Positions 17,332 through 25,839 of a DNA stretch of 64,000 bases are shown here, piece after piece. Origin of the DNA: Paenibacillus castaneae (GTDB lineage: Bacteria > Bacillota > Bacilli > Paenibacillales > Paenibacillaceae); NCBI RefSeq assembly GCF_002884445.1, contig NZ_KZ614144.1, positions 3,392,094 to 3,456,093 on the forward strand, written 5' to 3'. The notes beneath the pieces were generated by a model that was given only the letters and a program-made list of their open reading frames with translations, was not told the origin of the DNA and made no database searches. The number at the start of each line of letters is the position of its first letter. The stretch's first letter is position 1. Both the position numbers and the translations under genes were made by a program.

Positions 17332-17718
17332 TCATTCTTTTACATCATAACCAATTACTTGTTTCGTAAATGGATTAAAATAAACTGTTATGGGACCTAT
17401 TAAACCTTCATTATCAGTATGAAACAGTACACGAACTGCTTTATTACCGTTAATCCATAATAAACTACGATTAATTTTTGCAAACGTGTTTCGTTTAGGA
17501 ATAAACAATTGCTTGATATTTTTATCTTGTAGAGAGTTAGTGGATACTTCGCCTTCCTCCCAATTTATAATGTGTTTATTATGATTAGATTCATCCCAAG
17601 CTCTTTTCATATAGGCTTTTTCATTAATGAAAGTTGTTGATATCACGATATAAGCACCTATTAGAATTACCAAAATAAATGTAATCCATAATGGTTTCTT
17701 CAATCTCAAAATAGCCAC
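17332..17718 (-). CDS. Small membrane-anchored protein of unknown function
   Basis: The 128-residue protein has one N-terminal membrane segment at about residues 9-29 (PLWITFILVILIGAYIVIST). A soluble domain follows, ending in VYFNPFTKQVIGYDVKE, a PepSY/YpmB-like style of ending that is not strong enough to name. The start is GTG 17718 or, with better spacing from GAGG, TTG 17709. No partner is evident in this block of solitary genes. Confidence 0.6.
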   Translation of the reverse strand: MAILRLKKPLWITFILVILIGAYIVISTTFINEKAYMKRAWDESNHNKHIINWEEGEVSTNSLQDKNIKQLFIPKRNTFAKINRSLLWINGNKAVRVLFHTDNEGLIGPITVYFNPFTKQVIGYDVKE

Positions 17719-17756
17719 CTCACTATAGTTCCATATTAAATATTCGTGAAGCGATT

Positions 17757-17854
17757 AAACTATCCTGCCTGTTAGTTTAATGAAAAAAAGCAGGCTACCG
17801 TAGCACCTGCTCATCAATGTATATCATTCAACTATCGTGTCTTGTTAGCGTAAT
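17757..17854 (-). repeat. Repeat/terminator module 3 (two good repeat copies)
   Basis: Copy 1 is AACTATCCTGCCTGTTAG (17758-17775) followed by TTTAATG. Copy 2 is AACTATCGTGTCTTGTTAG (17830-17848) followed by CGTAAT. They flank a GCAGG/CCTGC hairpin with inner GCTAC/GTAGC (17789-17810), whose minus-strand exit is a T7 run. It lies 18 bases after the stop of the reductase gene at 17872 and is the best-preserved module. Confidence 0.75.
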
Positions 17855-17871
17855 CACCTTAAGTGACAAGG

Positions 17872-18447
17872 TCATCTTACCGTCTGGTAAACGAGACCTA
17901 TGGCTCCAGAATCAAAGGTCTTGTTTTCGATTAGCTTAAGATTGATCTTCTCCTTGAGCCCTTGGAATAACGGCAATCCCTTACCGATCAGGACGGGAGA
18001 AACCGTAATTTTATACTCATCAATTAAATCAAGCTGCATAAGGTGGTGTGCGAACCTAGGACTGCCGAGGATGACCATATCCTTGCCTGGCTGCTGTTTA
18101 AGGTTATTGATCTCTTCCTCGACATCTTCTTTAACGAGTCTGGAATTATTCCATTCGACTTTCTCCAGCGTCGTGGAAAAAACGATTTTGGCTGTCTTTT
18201 CGATCCACTCGGCATGATTCCGTTCATGCTGCGAAGCCGATGGGTTCGAAGGCACAGATGGCCAGTAACTGTGCATCATCTGATAAGTCCCACGTCCCCA
18301 AATGACAGTGTCGGCAGTACTCAGAATTTCTTTCGCGTGTTTCTCCAAATCAGCATCGTAGGAAACCCAGCCAATGTCCATTTCACCATTCGGCCCTTCT
18401 ACAAAACCGTCAAGCGATGCGTGCAGAAATAGAACGAGTTTTCTCAT
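17872..18447 (-). CDS. Dihydrofolate-reductase-like (RibD C-terminal domain) protein
   Basis: The 191-residue protein belongs to the RibD_C/YyaP-YwjB group. Landmarks are FLHASLDGFVEGPNG at residues 5-19, ADTVIWGRGTYQMM near 50, DMVILGSPRFAHHLMQLDLIDEY near 130, and SPVLIGKGLPLF near 155. It is an NAD(P)H-dependent reductase fold with an unknown substrate; these are not true folate reductases. AAAGGAG lies 8 bases before ATG 18447, which is preferred to the upstream ATG at 18468. Confidence 0.88.
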   Translation of the reverse strand: MRKLVLFLHASLDGFVEGPNGEMDIGWVSYDADLEKHAKEILSTADTVIWGRGTYQMMHSYWPSVPSNPSASQHERNHAEWIEKTAKIVFSTTLEKVEWNNSRLVKEDVEEEINNLKQQPGKDMVILGSPRFAHHLMQLDLIDEYKITVSPVLIGKGLPLFQGLKEKINLKLIENKTFDSGAIGLVYQTVR

Positions 18448-18605
18448 TTTCAGTTCTCCTTTGTTCATGAGGATATCTACATTATACTTAACTACATTTT
18501 AGCAGAATTCAACTTGGGTTGTTTCTTATGGAATGCTGCGACACAAAGGTTTTTTAAGACCTTGGTCGCTCGGCCCATCACCAACGGCTGAATGCAAATC
18601 TAAGC

Positions 18606-19271
18606 CTACTCCTTAGGCTGGAGACGTTCCACCACCCAGTAGCCGTAGTAGATAGTTGTCTGTAGAACCTCGTTTTCCCAACCTGGTGCGTGCCGGTACG
18701 TAAGAGGGCGAAGACCAGACCTATCAATCGCGGCGGCCGTTTCGGAAAACGTCCAGAAGAACATTCGGATATCAGCCAGTCCACCACCTGTATCAATCCA
18801 GTGTGCATCGTGAAAGGGCAATTCCGTACGATGCTCGCTTATGGTAAAGTAGAAGTGACCGCCATAAGCAAGGGCTGTCGCCACGTTACCGATGACTTGT
18901 ACCAGATCCTCACAGAAATCGAAACAACCGTTTGCTACTATCGTGTCGAACTTTCCGAGTTCGGCAGGTAGTGCCTGGTGGAAGTCGTGTACAAGGTAGG
19001 TACCGGAAGGACGTTTTCTTCGCGCCGTTTCGACCATGGCAGTCGATAAATCAAGCCCGACGACCTCCACGTTAAGTGGTAGTTCACTCGTCAAGTGCCC
19101 GGGCCCGCAACCGATATCGAGTACACGCTGCCCCGCATGAACGCTCTCCGTAAGAAACGCCCGTATGGAAGCTTGAAAGTGAGTCAGAGGCGTAGTGCGT
19201 TCCTCGTAGATCTCGGCGATTCCGTCGTACATTTGCGCCACCTTGAGCTTGTCGTTCTGAGAATAATCCAC
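18606..19271 (-). CDS. Class I SAM-dependent methyltransferase
   Basis: The protein has about 221 residues, with SAM motif I VLDIGCGPGH near residue 50, the acidic residue after strand 2 in VVGLDLSTAMV, and motif IV/post-I strands (FDTIVANGCFDF). The substrate is unknown. A longer frame to ATG 19322 exists, but GGGGTGG lies 6 bases before GTG 19271. The gene is noticeably richer in G+C than the AT-rich genes around it, which fits separate acquisition. Confidence 0.85.
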   Translation of the reverse strand: MDYSQNDKLKVAQMYDGIAEIYEERTTPLTHFQASIRAFLTESVHAGQRVLDIGCGPGHLTSELPLNVEVVGLDLSTAMVETARRKRPSGTYLVHDFHQALPAELGKFDTIVANGCFDFCEDLVQVIGNVATALAYGGHFYFTISEHRTELPFHDAHWIDTGGGLADIRMFFWTFSETAAAIDRSGLRPLTYRHAPGWENEVLQTTIYYGYWVVERLQPKE

Positions 19272-19490
19272 TATGTACCACCCCAATGATAACGCCAGGC
19301 CGCATCTCTTAGTGACCCGCATGTTTATATCTACATGAAAACGTAACCGAGGTATGTCATTATATCAGTTCGCGACCCCGGTCACTCTTCATTTATAATT
19401 ATTTTCTCAAAAAACTTCTGAAATCTTCTACTGTAAATTTATTCTACAACTTAGATTTAGACGCGCAAAGTTGTTTTTTTAGTTGCGGTA

Positions 19491-19569
19491 AACTGCCCGT
19501 TAGTTGAGCTAAGAGCTGTCAAACGACTGCCCTCTTGGCATTGAACTATCATTCCACGTTAGCGTAATG
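19491..19569 (-). repeat. Repeat module 4
   Basis: AACTGCCCGTTAGTTGAGCT (19491-19510) and AACTATCATTCCACGTTAGC (19544-19563, then GTAATG) are two copies of the interspersed repeat 34 bases apart. Only a weak hairpin lies between them. The second overlaps the end of a gene remnant. Apart from this module and the remnant, the 19272-19704 gap shows nothing recognisable. Confidence 0.7.
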
Positions 19570-19704
19570 TTGAATAACTAACGAAGAGCCTTTAGACAAT
19601 CTACTTGCAAACAAGATAATTTTATCAAATTGCTTCAAGACTTCATTTCTGTTGAGAAATAACTTTTCATACCGACCCCAATCGTCCTGGTCTACAATCG
19701 TGTA
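19549..19704 (-). pseudogene. Orphan C-terminal coding remnant
   Basis: Directly after the kinase stop codon (TAA 19705-19707), the same frame stays open for 51 codons and reads like protein (DDWGRYEKLFLNRNEVLKQF, ASRLSKGSSLVIQH). It ends in a TGA inside the repeat. No start codon or ribosome site is evident. It may be the tail of a lost gene, or a C-terminal extension of the kinase cut off by a second nonsense codon. The family is unknown. Confidence 0.4.
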
Positions 19705-20214
19705 TTACTCCCCCGTTAATTTTAAATCCAACTGTTCACATAACGTCATCACGCTTTCGGCCACAGTTTGATGAGCTGTGTCGATGACGATGTGATCTCG
19801 GTCCCAAACATCGTACTGTCGGTTCCTGACCTTTTCCCACGTGGGTAGAACAAAGCCGGGAATATCGGCTACACGCGTTTCGATTCGATGCCTGTGTTCA
19901 CGATCGTCAGAGCAGACCACTTCGATTTCCACAAACGGAGTTTCAAGAGATTCCGCCACTTTGCGCCAAGCTTGGCGCGTTACTTGGATGGGATTGACTG
20001 TATCTGCTATCACGTCGAGGCCCAACCGGAGATTCTGCGATGCAATCGCATAACACACGATGTAACCCGCAGGTCCATCGACCCACGTTCCAGCAGCCCG
20101 CATAGCCTACTCCACGACATCGACACGGAGATACGTGGCCTGTAACTCTCTAGCCAAAGCTGATGATAACGTGGACTTCCCGGTGCCTGGCAACCCACTA
20201 AATATATAGAGCAT
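19705..20214 (-). pseudogene. P-loop (AAA/zeta-like) nucleotide kinase interrupted by an amber codon
   Basis: From ATG 20214 the frame reads a perfect Walker A (IFSGLPGTGKSTLSSALARE, residues 4-23), then YLRVDVVE. It meets TAG at 20107-20109, codon 36, and continues in the same frame for 133 codons to TAA 19705. The downstream part matches small ATP-dependent kinases (NPIQVTRQAWRKVAE; FVEIEVVCSDDREHRHRIETR). Relatives usually have Gln after this Glu, so a single C-to-T change (CAG to TAG) explains the break. An internal ATG at 20103 would make a P-loop-less fragment. Confidence 0.88.
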
Positions 20215-20246
20215 TAAACTCACCTCCTTCACAAAATAAAGCTCAT

Positions 20247-20330
20247 AACTGCCCGTTAGTTGAGAAAAGGCAACCGATGAACCGGCTGCCTTTTCCTGTT
20301 TTTTATTGTCCCTTTAGCGGAGCGAGGTTT
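20247..20330 (-). repeat. Repeat/terminator module 5
   Basis: AACTGCCCGTTAGTTGAG (20247-20264) is followed by a 12-bp terminator stem with one G-U pair (20265-20276 with 20283-20294) and T-rich tail. A diverged second copy is at about 20309-20328 (TCCCTTTAGCGG). It lies just after the stop of the AraC-GyrI gene at 20335. Confidence 0.75.
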
Positions 20331-20334
20331 ATTC

Positions 20335-21252
20335 TTATCCTATTTGCTTTTCCTCAATTCGATACCATAACTCACAATACTCATAACCGACTTTGTTTTT
20401 ACAATACATTTCGAAATTGCCGCCATCTAAAATATTAAACTTTGATGTTTGTAGCCATTCAGAAAATATCCGATTTTTTAATGATCGCAGATCATAGTTA
20501 CCGCTGCCATTCCCATCACTTAATGTTGAAAATACCGCCCAAGTAGATTCTGGAACATCAACAACTGTATATCCATTGACCTTGCTATTCTCCGATTTGT
20601 AACATCCGATAAGATAAGGGAAAGTGGTATTGCTTGTGAATTTGTAGGAATCGTATGCAAAAACTGCTCCAAGTTCCTTGTTGAAATTGCCTTCGCTCCA
20701 CCAATCCCCAATCACCGACTGTCGTAAACCGTCAAACTCGCCATTCTTGCATATGTTTTGCCAAACCTCCGGGATAGATACTCCTTGTTGATTTACAATA
20801 TTGTCGTAATTGTATATGTCCTCTAACCCAAAAACTTGAAAAGCATCCCGTTTCTCAATTCGATAATTCATCCCGACAACTCCTTTTAATATAATTTGAA
20901 AGGAGATGCGAGGATAGGCCTTTAACTGACTTTCGGCATTGCGCGCTGATGTAGGAGTCAATCCATGCAGATTTTGAAATGCTCGCGAAAATGATTCAGG
21001 CGTTTCATATCCATATTTCAAGGCTATATCAGTCACTTTATTATTTCTGTTTTTTAAATCAAAGGCGGCAAGCGTAAGCCTTCTACGTCTGATGTATTCT
21101 GATAAAGGTATTTCAAGTACAAATGAAAACATACGTTGAAATTGATAAACAGAACATAAAGCAATTCTAGCAATCTGTTCATATTCAATATTATTTTCTA
21201 AGTTGTCTTCAATATAGTCAATAGCATGGTTCATACGTTGAAGCCAATCCAC
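20335..21252 (-). CDS. AraC-type regulator with GyrI-like effector-binding domain
   Basis: The protein has about 305 residues. The AraC DNA-binding domain is N-terminal (residues about 5-105; YEQIARIALCSVYQFQRMFS, VTDIALKYGYETPESFSRAF). A GyrI/Rob-like effector domain spans about 130-300 (YRIEKRDAFQVFGL, TWAVFSTLSDG). AAGGAGG lies 7 bases before GTG 21252; an ATG at 21279 would place that site within the coding region. Such proteins usually sense small hydrophobic or cationic molecules. The target is unknown. Confidence 0.88.
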   Translation of the reverse strand: MDWLQRMNHAIDYIEDNLENNIEYEQIARIALCSVYQFQRMFSFVLEIPLSEYIRRRRLTLAAFDLKNRNNKVTDIALKYGYETPESFSRAFQNLHGLTPTSARNAESQLKAYPRISFQIILKGVVGMNYRIEKRDAFQVFGLEDIYNYDNIVNQQGVSIPEVWQNICKNGEFDGLRQSVIGDWWSEGNFNKELGAVFAYDSYKFTSNTTFPYLIGCYKSENSKVNGYTVVDVPESTWAVFSTLSDGNGSGNYDLRSLKNRIFSEWLQTSKFNILDGGNFEMYCKNKVGYEYCELWYRIEEKQIG

Positions 21253-21371
21253 GGCGACCCCTCCTTTCAAAAGGAGCATATCATGCAGTAGATCAAATCG
21301 CCTGATTTTTCATGCAGTAAAATATCAGATGATTGAAAAGTTCTACTTTGTAATAATTCATTAATTATTTG

Positions 21372-21395
21372 AATTATCCTGCCAGTTAGAGCAAC
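21372..21395 (-). repeat. Single copy of the interspersed repeat (module 6)
   Basis: AATTATCCTGCCAGTTAGAG is closest to copy 1 of module 3. No strong hairpin adjoins it. The surrounding 391-base gap 21253-21643 is very AT-rich with a short GATA run (21509-21522). I see no gene in it. Confidence 0.55.
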
Positions 21396-21643
21396 ACAAA
21401 ACAATCTATTAATCCACTTTATGAGAGGTATTATTATTAAATAATAGCATAAACCTGTGGTGGGGCTTAATTGAGGGTCAATAAAATTTGTTCATACCAA
21501 TATTATCTAGATAGATAGATAATAGGATGATAAATCTCATTAAAATCAAAAGTAGATATAATGTATGATATTATTTCGTTGTCTTAAAGTGATAATAGTT
21601 TTTCTTCTAACGTCACTAACCTTTAGTTAAGAAGCCTATTACA

Positions 21644-22183
21644 TTATTCTTGATACCATCTTTCATCAAATTCAAGGTTTAAAGCTTTCCCTAAATAGTT
21701 CCCAAATCTAACAAACCCTCGTCCTCTTGCTGTAATTATGTTTCCATCTTGCACTACCATATCGTCTGAATAATTTTCTATTTCGAATACACCAGACTTC
21801 TCCATATCTTCTTCTGTCATCCCTACCGTATATTTTTTACCTTTTAAAACGCCTGCTTTTGCTAATAGGAATGGAGAGCTAGATATACTTGCAATTACCG
21901 TTTCTTTAGTAGCTACTTGTTTTATGAAATCAAATAATCTTTCTTCTTCATATAGCGACGTAATATCCATACAACCTGGTAATAAGAGGCTATCTATTTG
22001 TTCAAATTTAATTTCATCAACAGTAGCGTCAGCTACACATGATAACCCTGACTCACCTTTTATCGGCTGGTTGTTTAATCCAACCGTAACGACTGGTTTT
22101 TTTCCTTGCATTAGAATGGATAACGCTACAGTTAGTTCATATTCACTGAATTGCGGATATAATAAAACAGCTGTTTTTTTCAC
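21644..22183 (-). CDS. DJ-1/PfpI-family protein lacking the nucleophile cysteine
   Basis: The 179-residue protein has the DJ-1/PfpI fold: KKTAVLLYPQFSEYELTVAL at residues 2-21, the acid site in EYEL, QIDSLLLPGCMD near 80, and the elbow region at about 110-120. That elbow normally reads like A-I-C-A-G-P. Here it is IASISSSPFLLAKAG, so the catalytic Cys is replaced by Ser. It starts at GTG 22183 with GGGAGAG 8 bases upstream. A classical glyoxalase or protease role is unlikely; it may be a binding or regulatory member. Confidence 0.85.
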   Translation of the reverse strand: MKKTAVLLYPQFSEYELTVALSILMQGKKPVVTVGLNNQPIKGESGLSCVADATVDEIKFEQIDSLLLPGCMDITSLYEEERLFDFIKQVATKETVIASISSSPFLLAKAGVLKGKKYTVGMTEEDMEKSGVFEIENYSDDMVVQDGNIITARGRGFVRFGNYLGKALNLEFDERWYQE

Positions 22184-22303
22184 TATGATTCTCTCCCTAC
22201 CAAATATCTCTGTTTAACGATACAAATTCTTTCGATTATACGTAAAAGCACACTTTCTGCACATGCCATATTCATTCGTGATATTTGAACAAATACGTTC
22301 TAA

Positions 22304-22666
22304 TCATATTGAGCACGCCATCAAAACATTCCCATCAGGATCTTTAAAGCAGATAATCTCATCGTCCTTATGCACAATAGTGATGTTTAATTTATGTAGG
22401 AATTGATATGTTTCTTCAATATTCGGTGCAACTAAACTAAAGAGAGGCTTTGTTGTTGGTTCTACTTTATCTACACGGCGTAAAAATATATTTGAACACT
22501 GACTCTCCCCCAAACCAAAAATATGAATATCGGTTCGATCTGTATCAGGAGTCGGTAAACCAAGTACTTTGCAGTACCAATCGATTGATTTCTTCACATC
22601 AGTGACATAGACAAAAACAGCAGGAACAATCGGTTTTATCGGTGTTTCAATAGCCTGTTCTACCAT
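22304..22666 (-). CDS. VOC-family protein (glyoxalase/bleomycin-resistance fold)
   Basis: About 120 residues from ATG 22666, where AAGGAGG sits 8 bases upstream; a longer frame to 22744 runs into the preceding gene. Typical VOC landmarks are AVFVYVTDVKKSIDWYCKVL near residues 15-35, FSLVAPNIEETYQFL near 75, and ICFKDPDGNVLMACSI at the end. It probably follows the upstream VOC gene in one transcript. The ligand is unknown. Confidence 0.87.
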   Translation of the reverse strand: MVEQAIETPIKPIVPAVFVYVTDVKKSIDWYCKVLGLPTPDTDRTDIHIFGLGESQCSNIFLRRVDKVEPTTKPLFSLVAPNIEETYQFLHKLNITIVHKDDEIICFKDPDGNVLMACSI

Positions 22667-22713
22667 CTCTGAAGCCTCCTTATATGTTTTAATACTGCCA
22701 TTTATCACTAACT

Positions 22714-23076
22714 TTATTTTTTCGCTTCTGAAATATGCCAGCATACACCAGATGGATCTATTAGGTTGATCTCACGTTTTCCCCAAGGATACATTGTAGG
22801 TTCTTTTGCCTTAATAGGATAATTCTTCTCTAAAGTAACGGATTGTATGAGTGACCACCAACCATCTAAATCCTCAACTTCTAGTTCTACCATGTAATTA
22901 TCTTGGAATTCTTGATTATGGTAATTTTGCAGAAAAAATTCTTGTTCCCCTATTTTAAAAATACTCAATCCGTCGTCGGAGTATACTTTCTCAAAACCAA
23001 GATCTTCAAAAAAACGCTGTGCAAGTATATAATCTTTACCTGATGGAATAAATGGTCGAAGTTTAGTAACATTCAT
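22714..23076 (-). CDS. VOC-family protein (bleomycin-resistance-like)
   Basis: The 120-residue single VOC module has FIPSGKDYILAQRFFEDLGF at residues 9-28, FFLQNYHNQEFQDN near 50, and the closing INLIDPSGVCWHI. It resembles the short bleomycin-resistance-type VOC proteins. AAAGGAG lies 7 bases before ATG 23076. It is followed at 48 bases by a second VOC gene, and they likely form an operon. Confidence 0.87.
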   Translation of the reverse strand: MNVTKLRPFIPSGKDYILAQRFFEDLGFEKVYSDDGLSIFKIGEQEFFLQNYHNQEFQDNYMVELEVEDLDGWWSLIQSVTLEKNYPIKAKEPTMYPWGKREINLIDPSGVCWHISEAKK

Positions 23077-23232
23077 AAGTTTTCTCCTTTGGAACTAATA
23101 TATTGTATTACTTGCTCTAATTCCATTTCTAACATTGAACGAATCCGTAAACAATAACCATCAAAGGTTAAAAACCAGTGTATTCATTTTTTATTCTTTT
23201 GTAAACACCATTTACAGCCTTTTTATTGAACA

Positions 23233-23338
23233 TAACTGCCGTTTAGCATAATGAAGCCGCAGAATGTTACTTCGGAAATTGCATACTGATTAGTAAAAAA
23301 ACAAGACGCAGCTTTTCATATTACTTAAGCCGCGCCTT
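23233..23338 (-). repeat. Repeat/terminator module 7
   Basis: AACTGCCGTTTAGCATAATG (23233-23252) is a repeat copy. A terminator-like stem AAGACGCAGCTT (23305-23316) pairs imperfectly with AAGCCGCGCCTT (23327-23338). The gap 23077-23401 shows nothing else recognisable. Confidence 0.6.
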
Positions 23339-23401
23339 ATTTCGTTTCGTCTATTTAACATATTCGCTACTTTTTTTGATTTTCCTATCGCTACAAATCG
23401 C

Positions 23402-24598
23402 TTATTTCGAAACCGCGTCAGCTTGTTTCGAAGGAAGCGATATATTATTTGTAGGGTATAGTTCTTTGTTCTTCAATAAGCGTTTCACAAAGAAAGTGAA
23501 AAGCAACAAGGACAGCGCTACTGATGCAGCGCTTACCCCAAACAATACTTGGTAGCTTGTGTATTGGGAGACCCAGCCAAGCATAATCGCACCTAGACCG
23601 ATGCCGAGGTCATTTGCAGTCGATATTGAAGCGTTCGCAACACCTATCCGGTCCAAACGCGCCAGACGGATCGTTGCTGCTTGAAGAGCCGGCTGCGCGG
23701 AACCGAAGCCAAGACCAAATAGAACAGCCGATACAAGCACGCCGATCAAACCGGTCGAGAAGCTCAACACAATCAATGAACAAATCGTAATTACAAGTGC
23801 CGGTACAATAACAAATAACTCTCCGTACCGATCTGAAAGTTTCCCCGATATGGGTCGGCTGAACGCAAGTGTTGCAGCAAAGGCCAAAAAGAACGTGCCG
23901 GAATTGACCTGGATTGAGTCAGCGAACAGCGGAACAAAGGTCGTAATGCCCCCATAAGCGATAAACAGAAAAAACACTGATACCGCGATAGGCAGGACCG
24001 ATTTTTCGAACAATTCGATTCTCCGTGCACCAGATTGCGGCCGAAAAGGCATTTTTGCACCAATCGTTAGAAGCAGCGCTGCGCCAGAGAGAACCACGGC
24101 GATTAAAAACAGAGCGCTGAACGATTGATTCTGTGCAATCCAGATGCCGAACAGCGGACCGATTGCCATAGCCAGAGTCATGGACGTGCTAAACCATCCC
24201 ATCCCTTCTCCGCGGCGTGAAGGCGGGATCATATCCGTTACCGCGGTAATAATGGAGGTTGTGGAAACAGCCCAGCTCATCCCGTGTAAAATTCTAAGCC
24301 CCATCAAAACGATGATGCCACCAACCCAATCATACATGTACATCGCCAATATAAAGAGCACCAGCCCCCAGATAATAAACGGACGTCTGCCGAACCGATC
24401 CAGCAACCCCCCGACGATTGGTCTGAAAATTACGGCTGACAGCATAAAAGCGCCCATCGCCAGACCCACCTGAGATTCGTTGCCACCCAACTGTTTTATG
24501 AACAGCGGCAGGGTTGGGTACAACATATAAAATGCAATAAATAGAAATAGGTTCCCTATTGTCATTAGTATAAATGGCTTCTTCCATAGGCGTTCCAC
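23402..24598 (-). CDS. MFS transporter (12 TM, drug-efflux-like)
   Basis: The 398-residue protein has 12 hydrophobic segments. The MFS loop 2-3 motif is GGLLDRFGRRPFI near residues 62-74, and the second-half counterpart is GKLSDRYGE near 250. The export-type motif C-like region is MAIGPLFGIW. It starts at GTG 24598, with GGAGG 8 bases upstream. It resembles YwoG/YfkF-type exporters. The substrate is not predictable. Confidence 0.87.
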   Translation of the reverse strand: MERLWKKPFILMTIGNLFLFIAFYMLYPTLPLFIKQLGGNESQVGLAMGAFMLSAVIFRPIVGGLLDRFGRRPFIIWGLVLFILAMYMYDWVGGIIVLMGLRILHGMSWAVSTTSIITAVTDMIPPSRRGEGMGWFSTSMTLAMAIGPLFGIWIAQNQSFSALFLIAVVLSGAALLLTIGAKMPFRPQSGARRIELFEKSVLPIAVSVFFLFIAYGGITTFVPLFADSIQVNSGTFFLAFAATLAFSRPISGKLSDRYGELFVIVPALVITICSLIVLSFSTGLIGVLVSAVLFGLGFGSAQPALQAATIRLARLDRIGVANASISTANDLGIGLGAIMLGWVSQYTSYQVLFGVSAASVALSLLLFTFFVKRLLKNKELYPTNNISLPSKQADAVSK

Positions 24599-24727
24599 GT
24601 TTCATACCTCCTCGGGTGAAGCTGCTCTAGTGTTAGGATTTAAATTTCTCCTTCCCATTGCCATATGTAATGTAAATAGACAGCCTTCTTGCCATTTTTC
24701 TTCTATCACGTTTTCATCGTATTACAA

Positions 24728-25708
24728 TTACTGGTGCCCCACTATCCGGTGAGGTACATATGGTCCTTCCAACGACGCCATCTCTTCAGGTGTTAATGTA
24801 ATTGAAAGAGCAGCTACCGCGTCCTCGAGATGCGATATTTTTGTGGCACCTATAATAGGTGCTGTTACCGGCTCTTTCTGCAACAGCCAGGCTAGTGCGA
24901 TTTGAACGCGAGGGACGGCGTGTTTTTCGGCGATAGCTGCAACCTGATCTATAATTAATCGGTCGGTATCTGTAGTCGCATCATATTTTTGTTTTGCAAT
25001 TTGATCGGTTTCGGAACGATGCGTTGTTTCCTGCGTATCTCTTGTTAATCTTCCTCCTGCAAGTGGACTATATGGAATTACACCGATTTTTTCAGCCTTA
25101 CAGAGAGGCAGCATCTCTCTCTCTTCTTCACGGTAGATGAGGTTGTAATGATTCTGCATAGACACGAACCGGGTCCATCCATTTTTCTCAGCTACATGTA
25201 ACGCCTTCAAAAACTGCCATGCGTACATAGCTGAAGCACCTATGTATCTTGCCTTCCCAGCCTTCACCACATCATGAAGCGCTTCCATTGTTTCTTCAAT
25301 GGGAGTATTGTAATCCCAGCGGTGAATTTGGTATAAATCCACATAATCGGTCCTCAGTCTCTTTAGGCTCTTATCTATCTCGCTCATGATTGCCTTTCGG
25401 GAAAGCCCGGCACCGTTTGGACCTTCATGCATGCGCCCATTAACCTTCGTTGCGAGCACTATTTCATCTCGATTGGCATATTCTTTGAGAGCGCCTCCAA
25501 GTATTTCTTCACTTGTTCCGTTAGCATATACGTTCGCCGTATCGAAAAAATTGATTCCAAGTTCCAGTGCTTTTTTAACAATGGGACGACTGCGCTCTTC
25601 ATCGAGTACCCATTGATGAACCGAACGCTCTGCTACACCAAAGCCCATACAACCAAGACAAAGCCGGGATACATCCAAACCTGTATTTCCGAGTTTCACA
25701 TATTCCAT
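24728..25708 (-). CDS. Aldo/keto reductase
   Basis: The protein has about 326 residues. The catalytic tetrad is visible: Asp in INFFDTANVYA, Tyr in the same motif, Lys in VLATKVNG, and His in LYQIHRWDYN. The NADP-binding end is MASLEGPYVPHR preceded by PIIGATKISHLEDAV. It is of the AKR11/YhdN type. ATG 25708 has GAGGAG 7 bases upstream and is preferred over 25729. It is a single gene with unknown substrate. Confidence 0.92.
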   Translation of the reverse strand: MEYVKLGNTGLDVSRLCLGCMGFGVAERSVHQWVLDEERSRPIVKKALELGINFFDTANVYANGTSEEILGGALKEYANRDEIVLATKVNGRMHEGPNGAGLSRKAIMSEIDKSLKRLRTDYVDLYQIHRWDYNTPIEETMEALHDVVKAGKARYIGASAMYAWQFLKALHVAEKNGWTRFVSMQNHYNLIYREEEREMLPLCKAEKIGVIPYSPLAGGRLTRDTQETTHRSETDQIAKQKYDATTDTDRLIIDQVAAIAEKHAVPRVQIALAWLLQKEPVTAPIIGATKISHLEDAVAALSITLTPEEMASLEGPYVPHRIVGHQ

Positions 25709-25839
25709 TTGATTGCTCCTCACTTTCAAATAGTTATTGTTTTCTTCTTATGCAGTTTACTACTTAAAGTTAACTCTAAGTCAAGCGATTTTTGTAAATT
25801 ACAGGAACTAATTCATGAAATCTGATATTTGATTATTTG

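Noticed and set aside
18578..19305. Several open frames within the methyltransferase gene
   Set aside because: They are shadows of a GC-richer gene with complete SAM motifs.
21505..21525. GATA tandem run
   Set aside because: Only a few units in very AT-rich DNA; no sign of a CRISPR, origin or regulatory array.
17226..23338. Integron attC-like array suggested by repeated GTTAGC cores between single genes
   Set aside because: The repeats do not fit the attC pair RYYYAAC/GTTRRRY with a long palindrome, and no integron integrase is present in the window. They are reported as an unexplained repeat family instead.
23077..23401. Possible riboswitch in the gap upstream of the VOC genes and downstream of MFS
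   Set aside because: No conserved riboswitch core could be recognised; the visible pairing is better explained as a terminator and repeat module.
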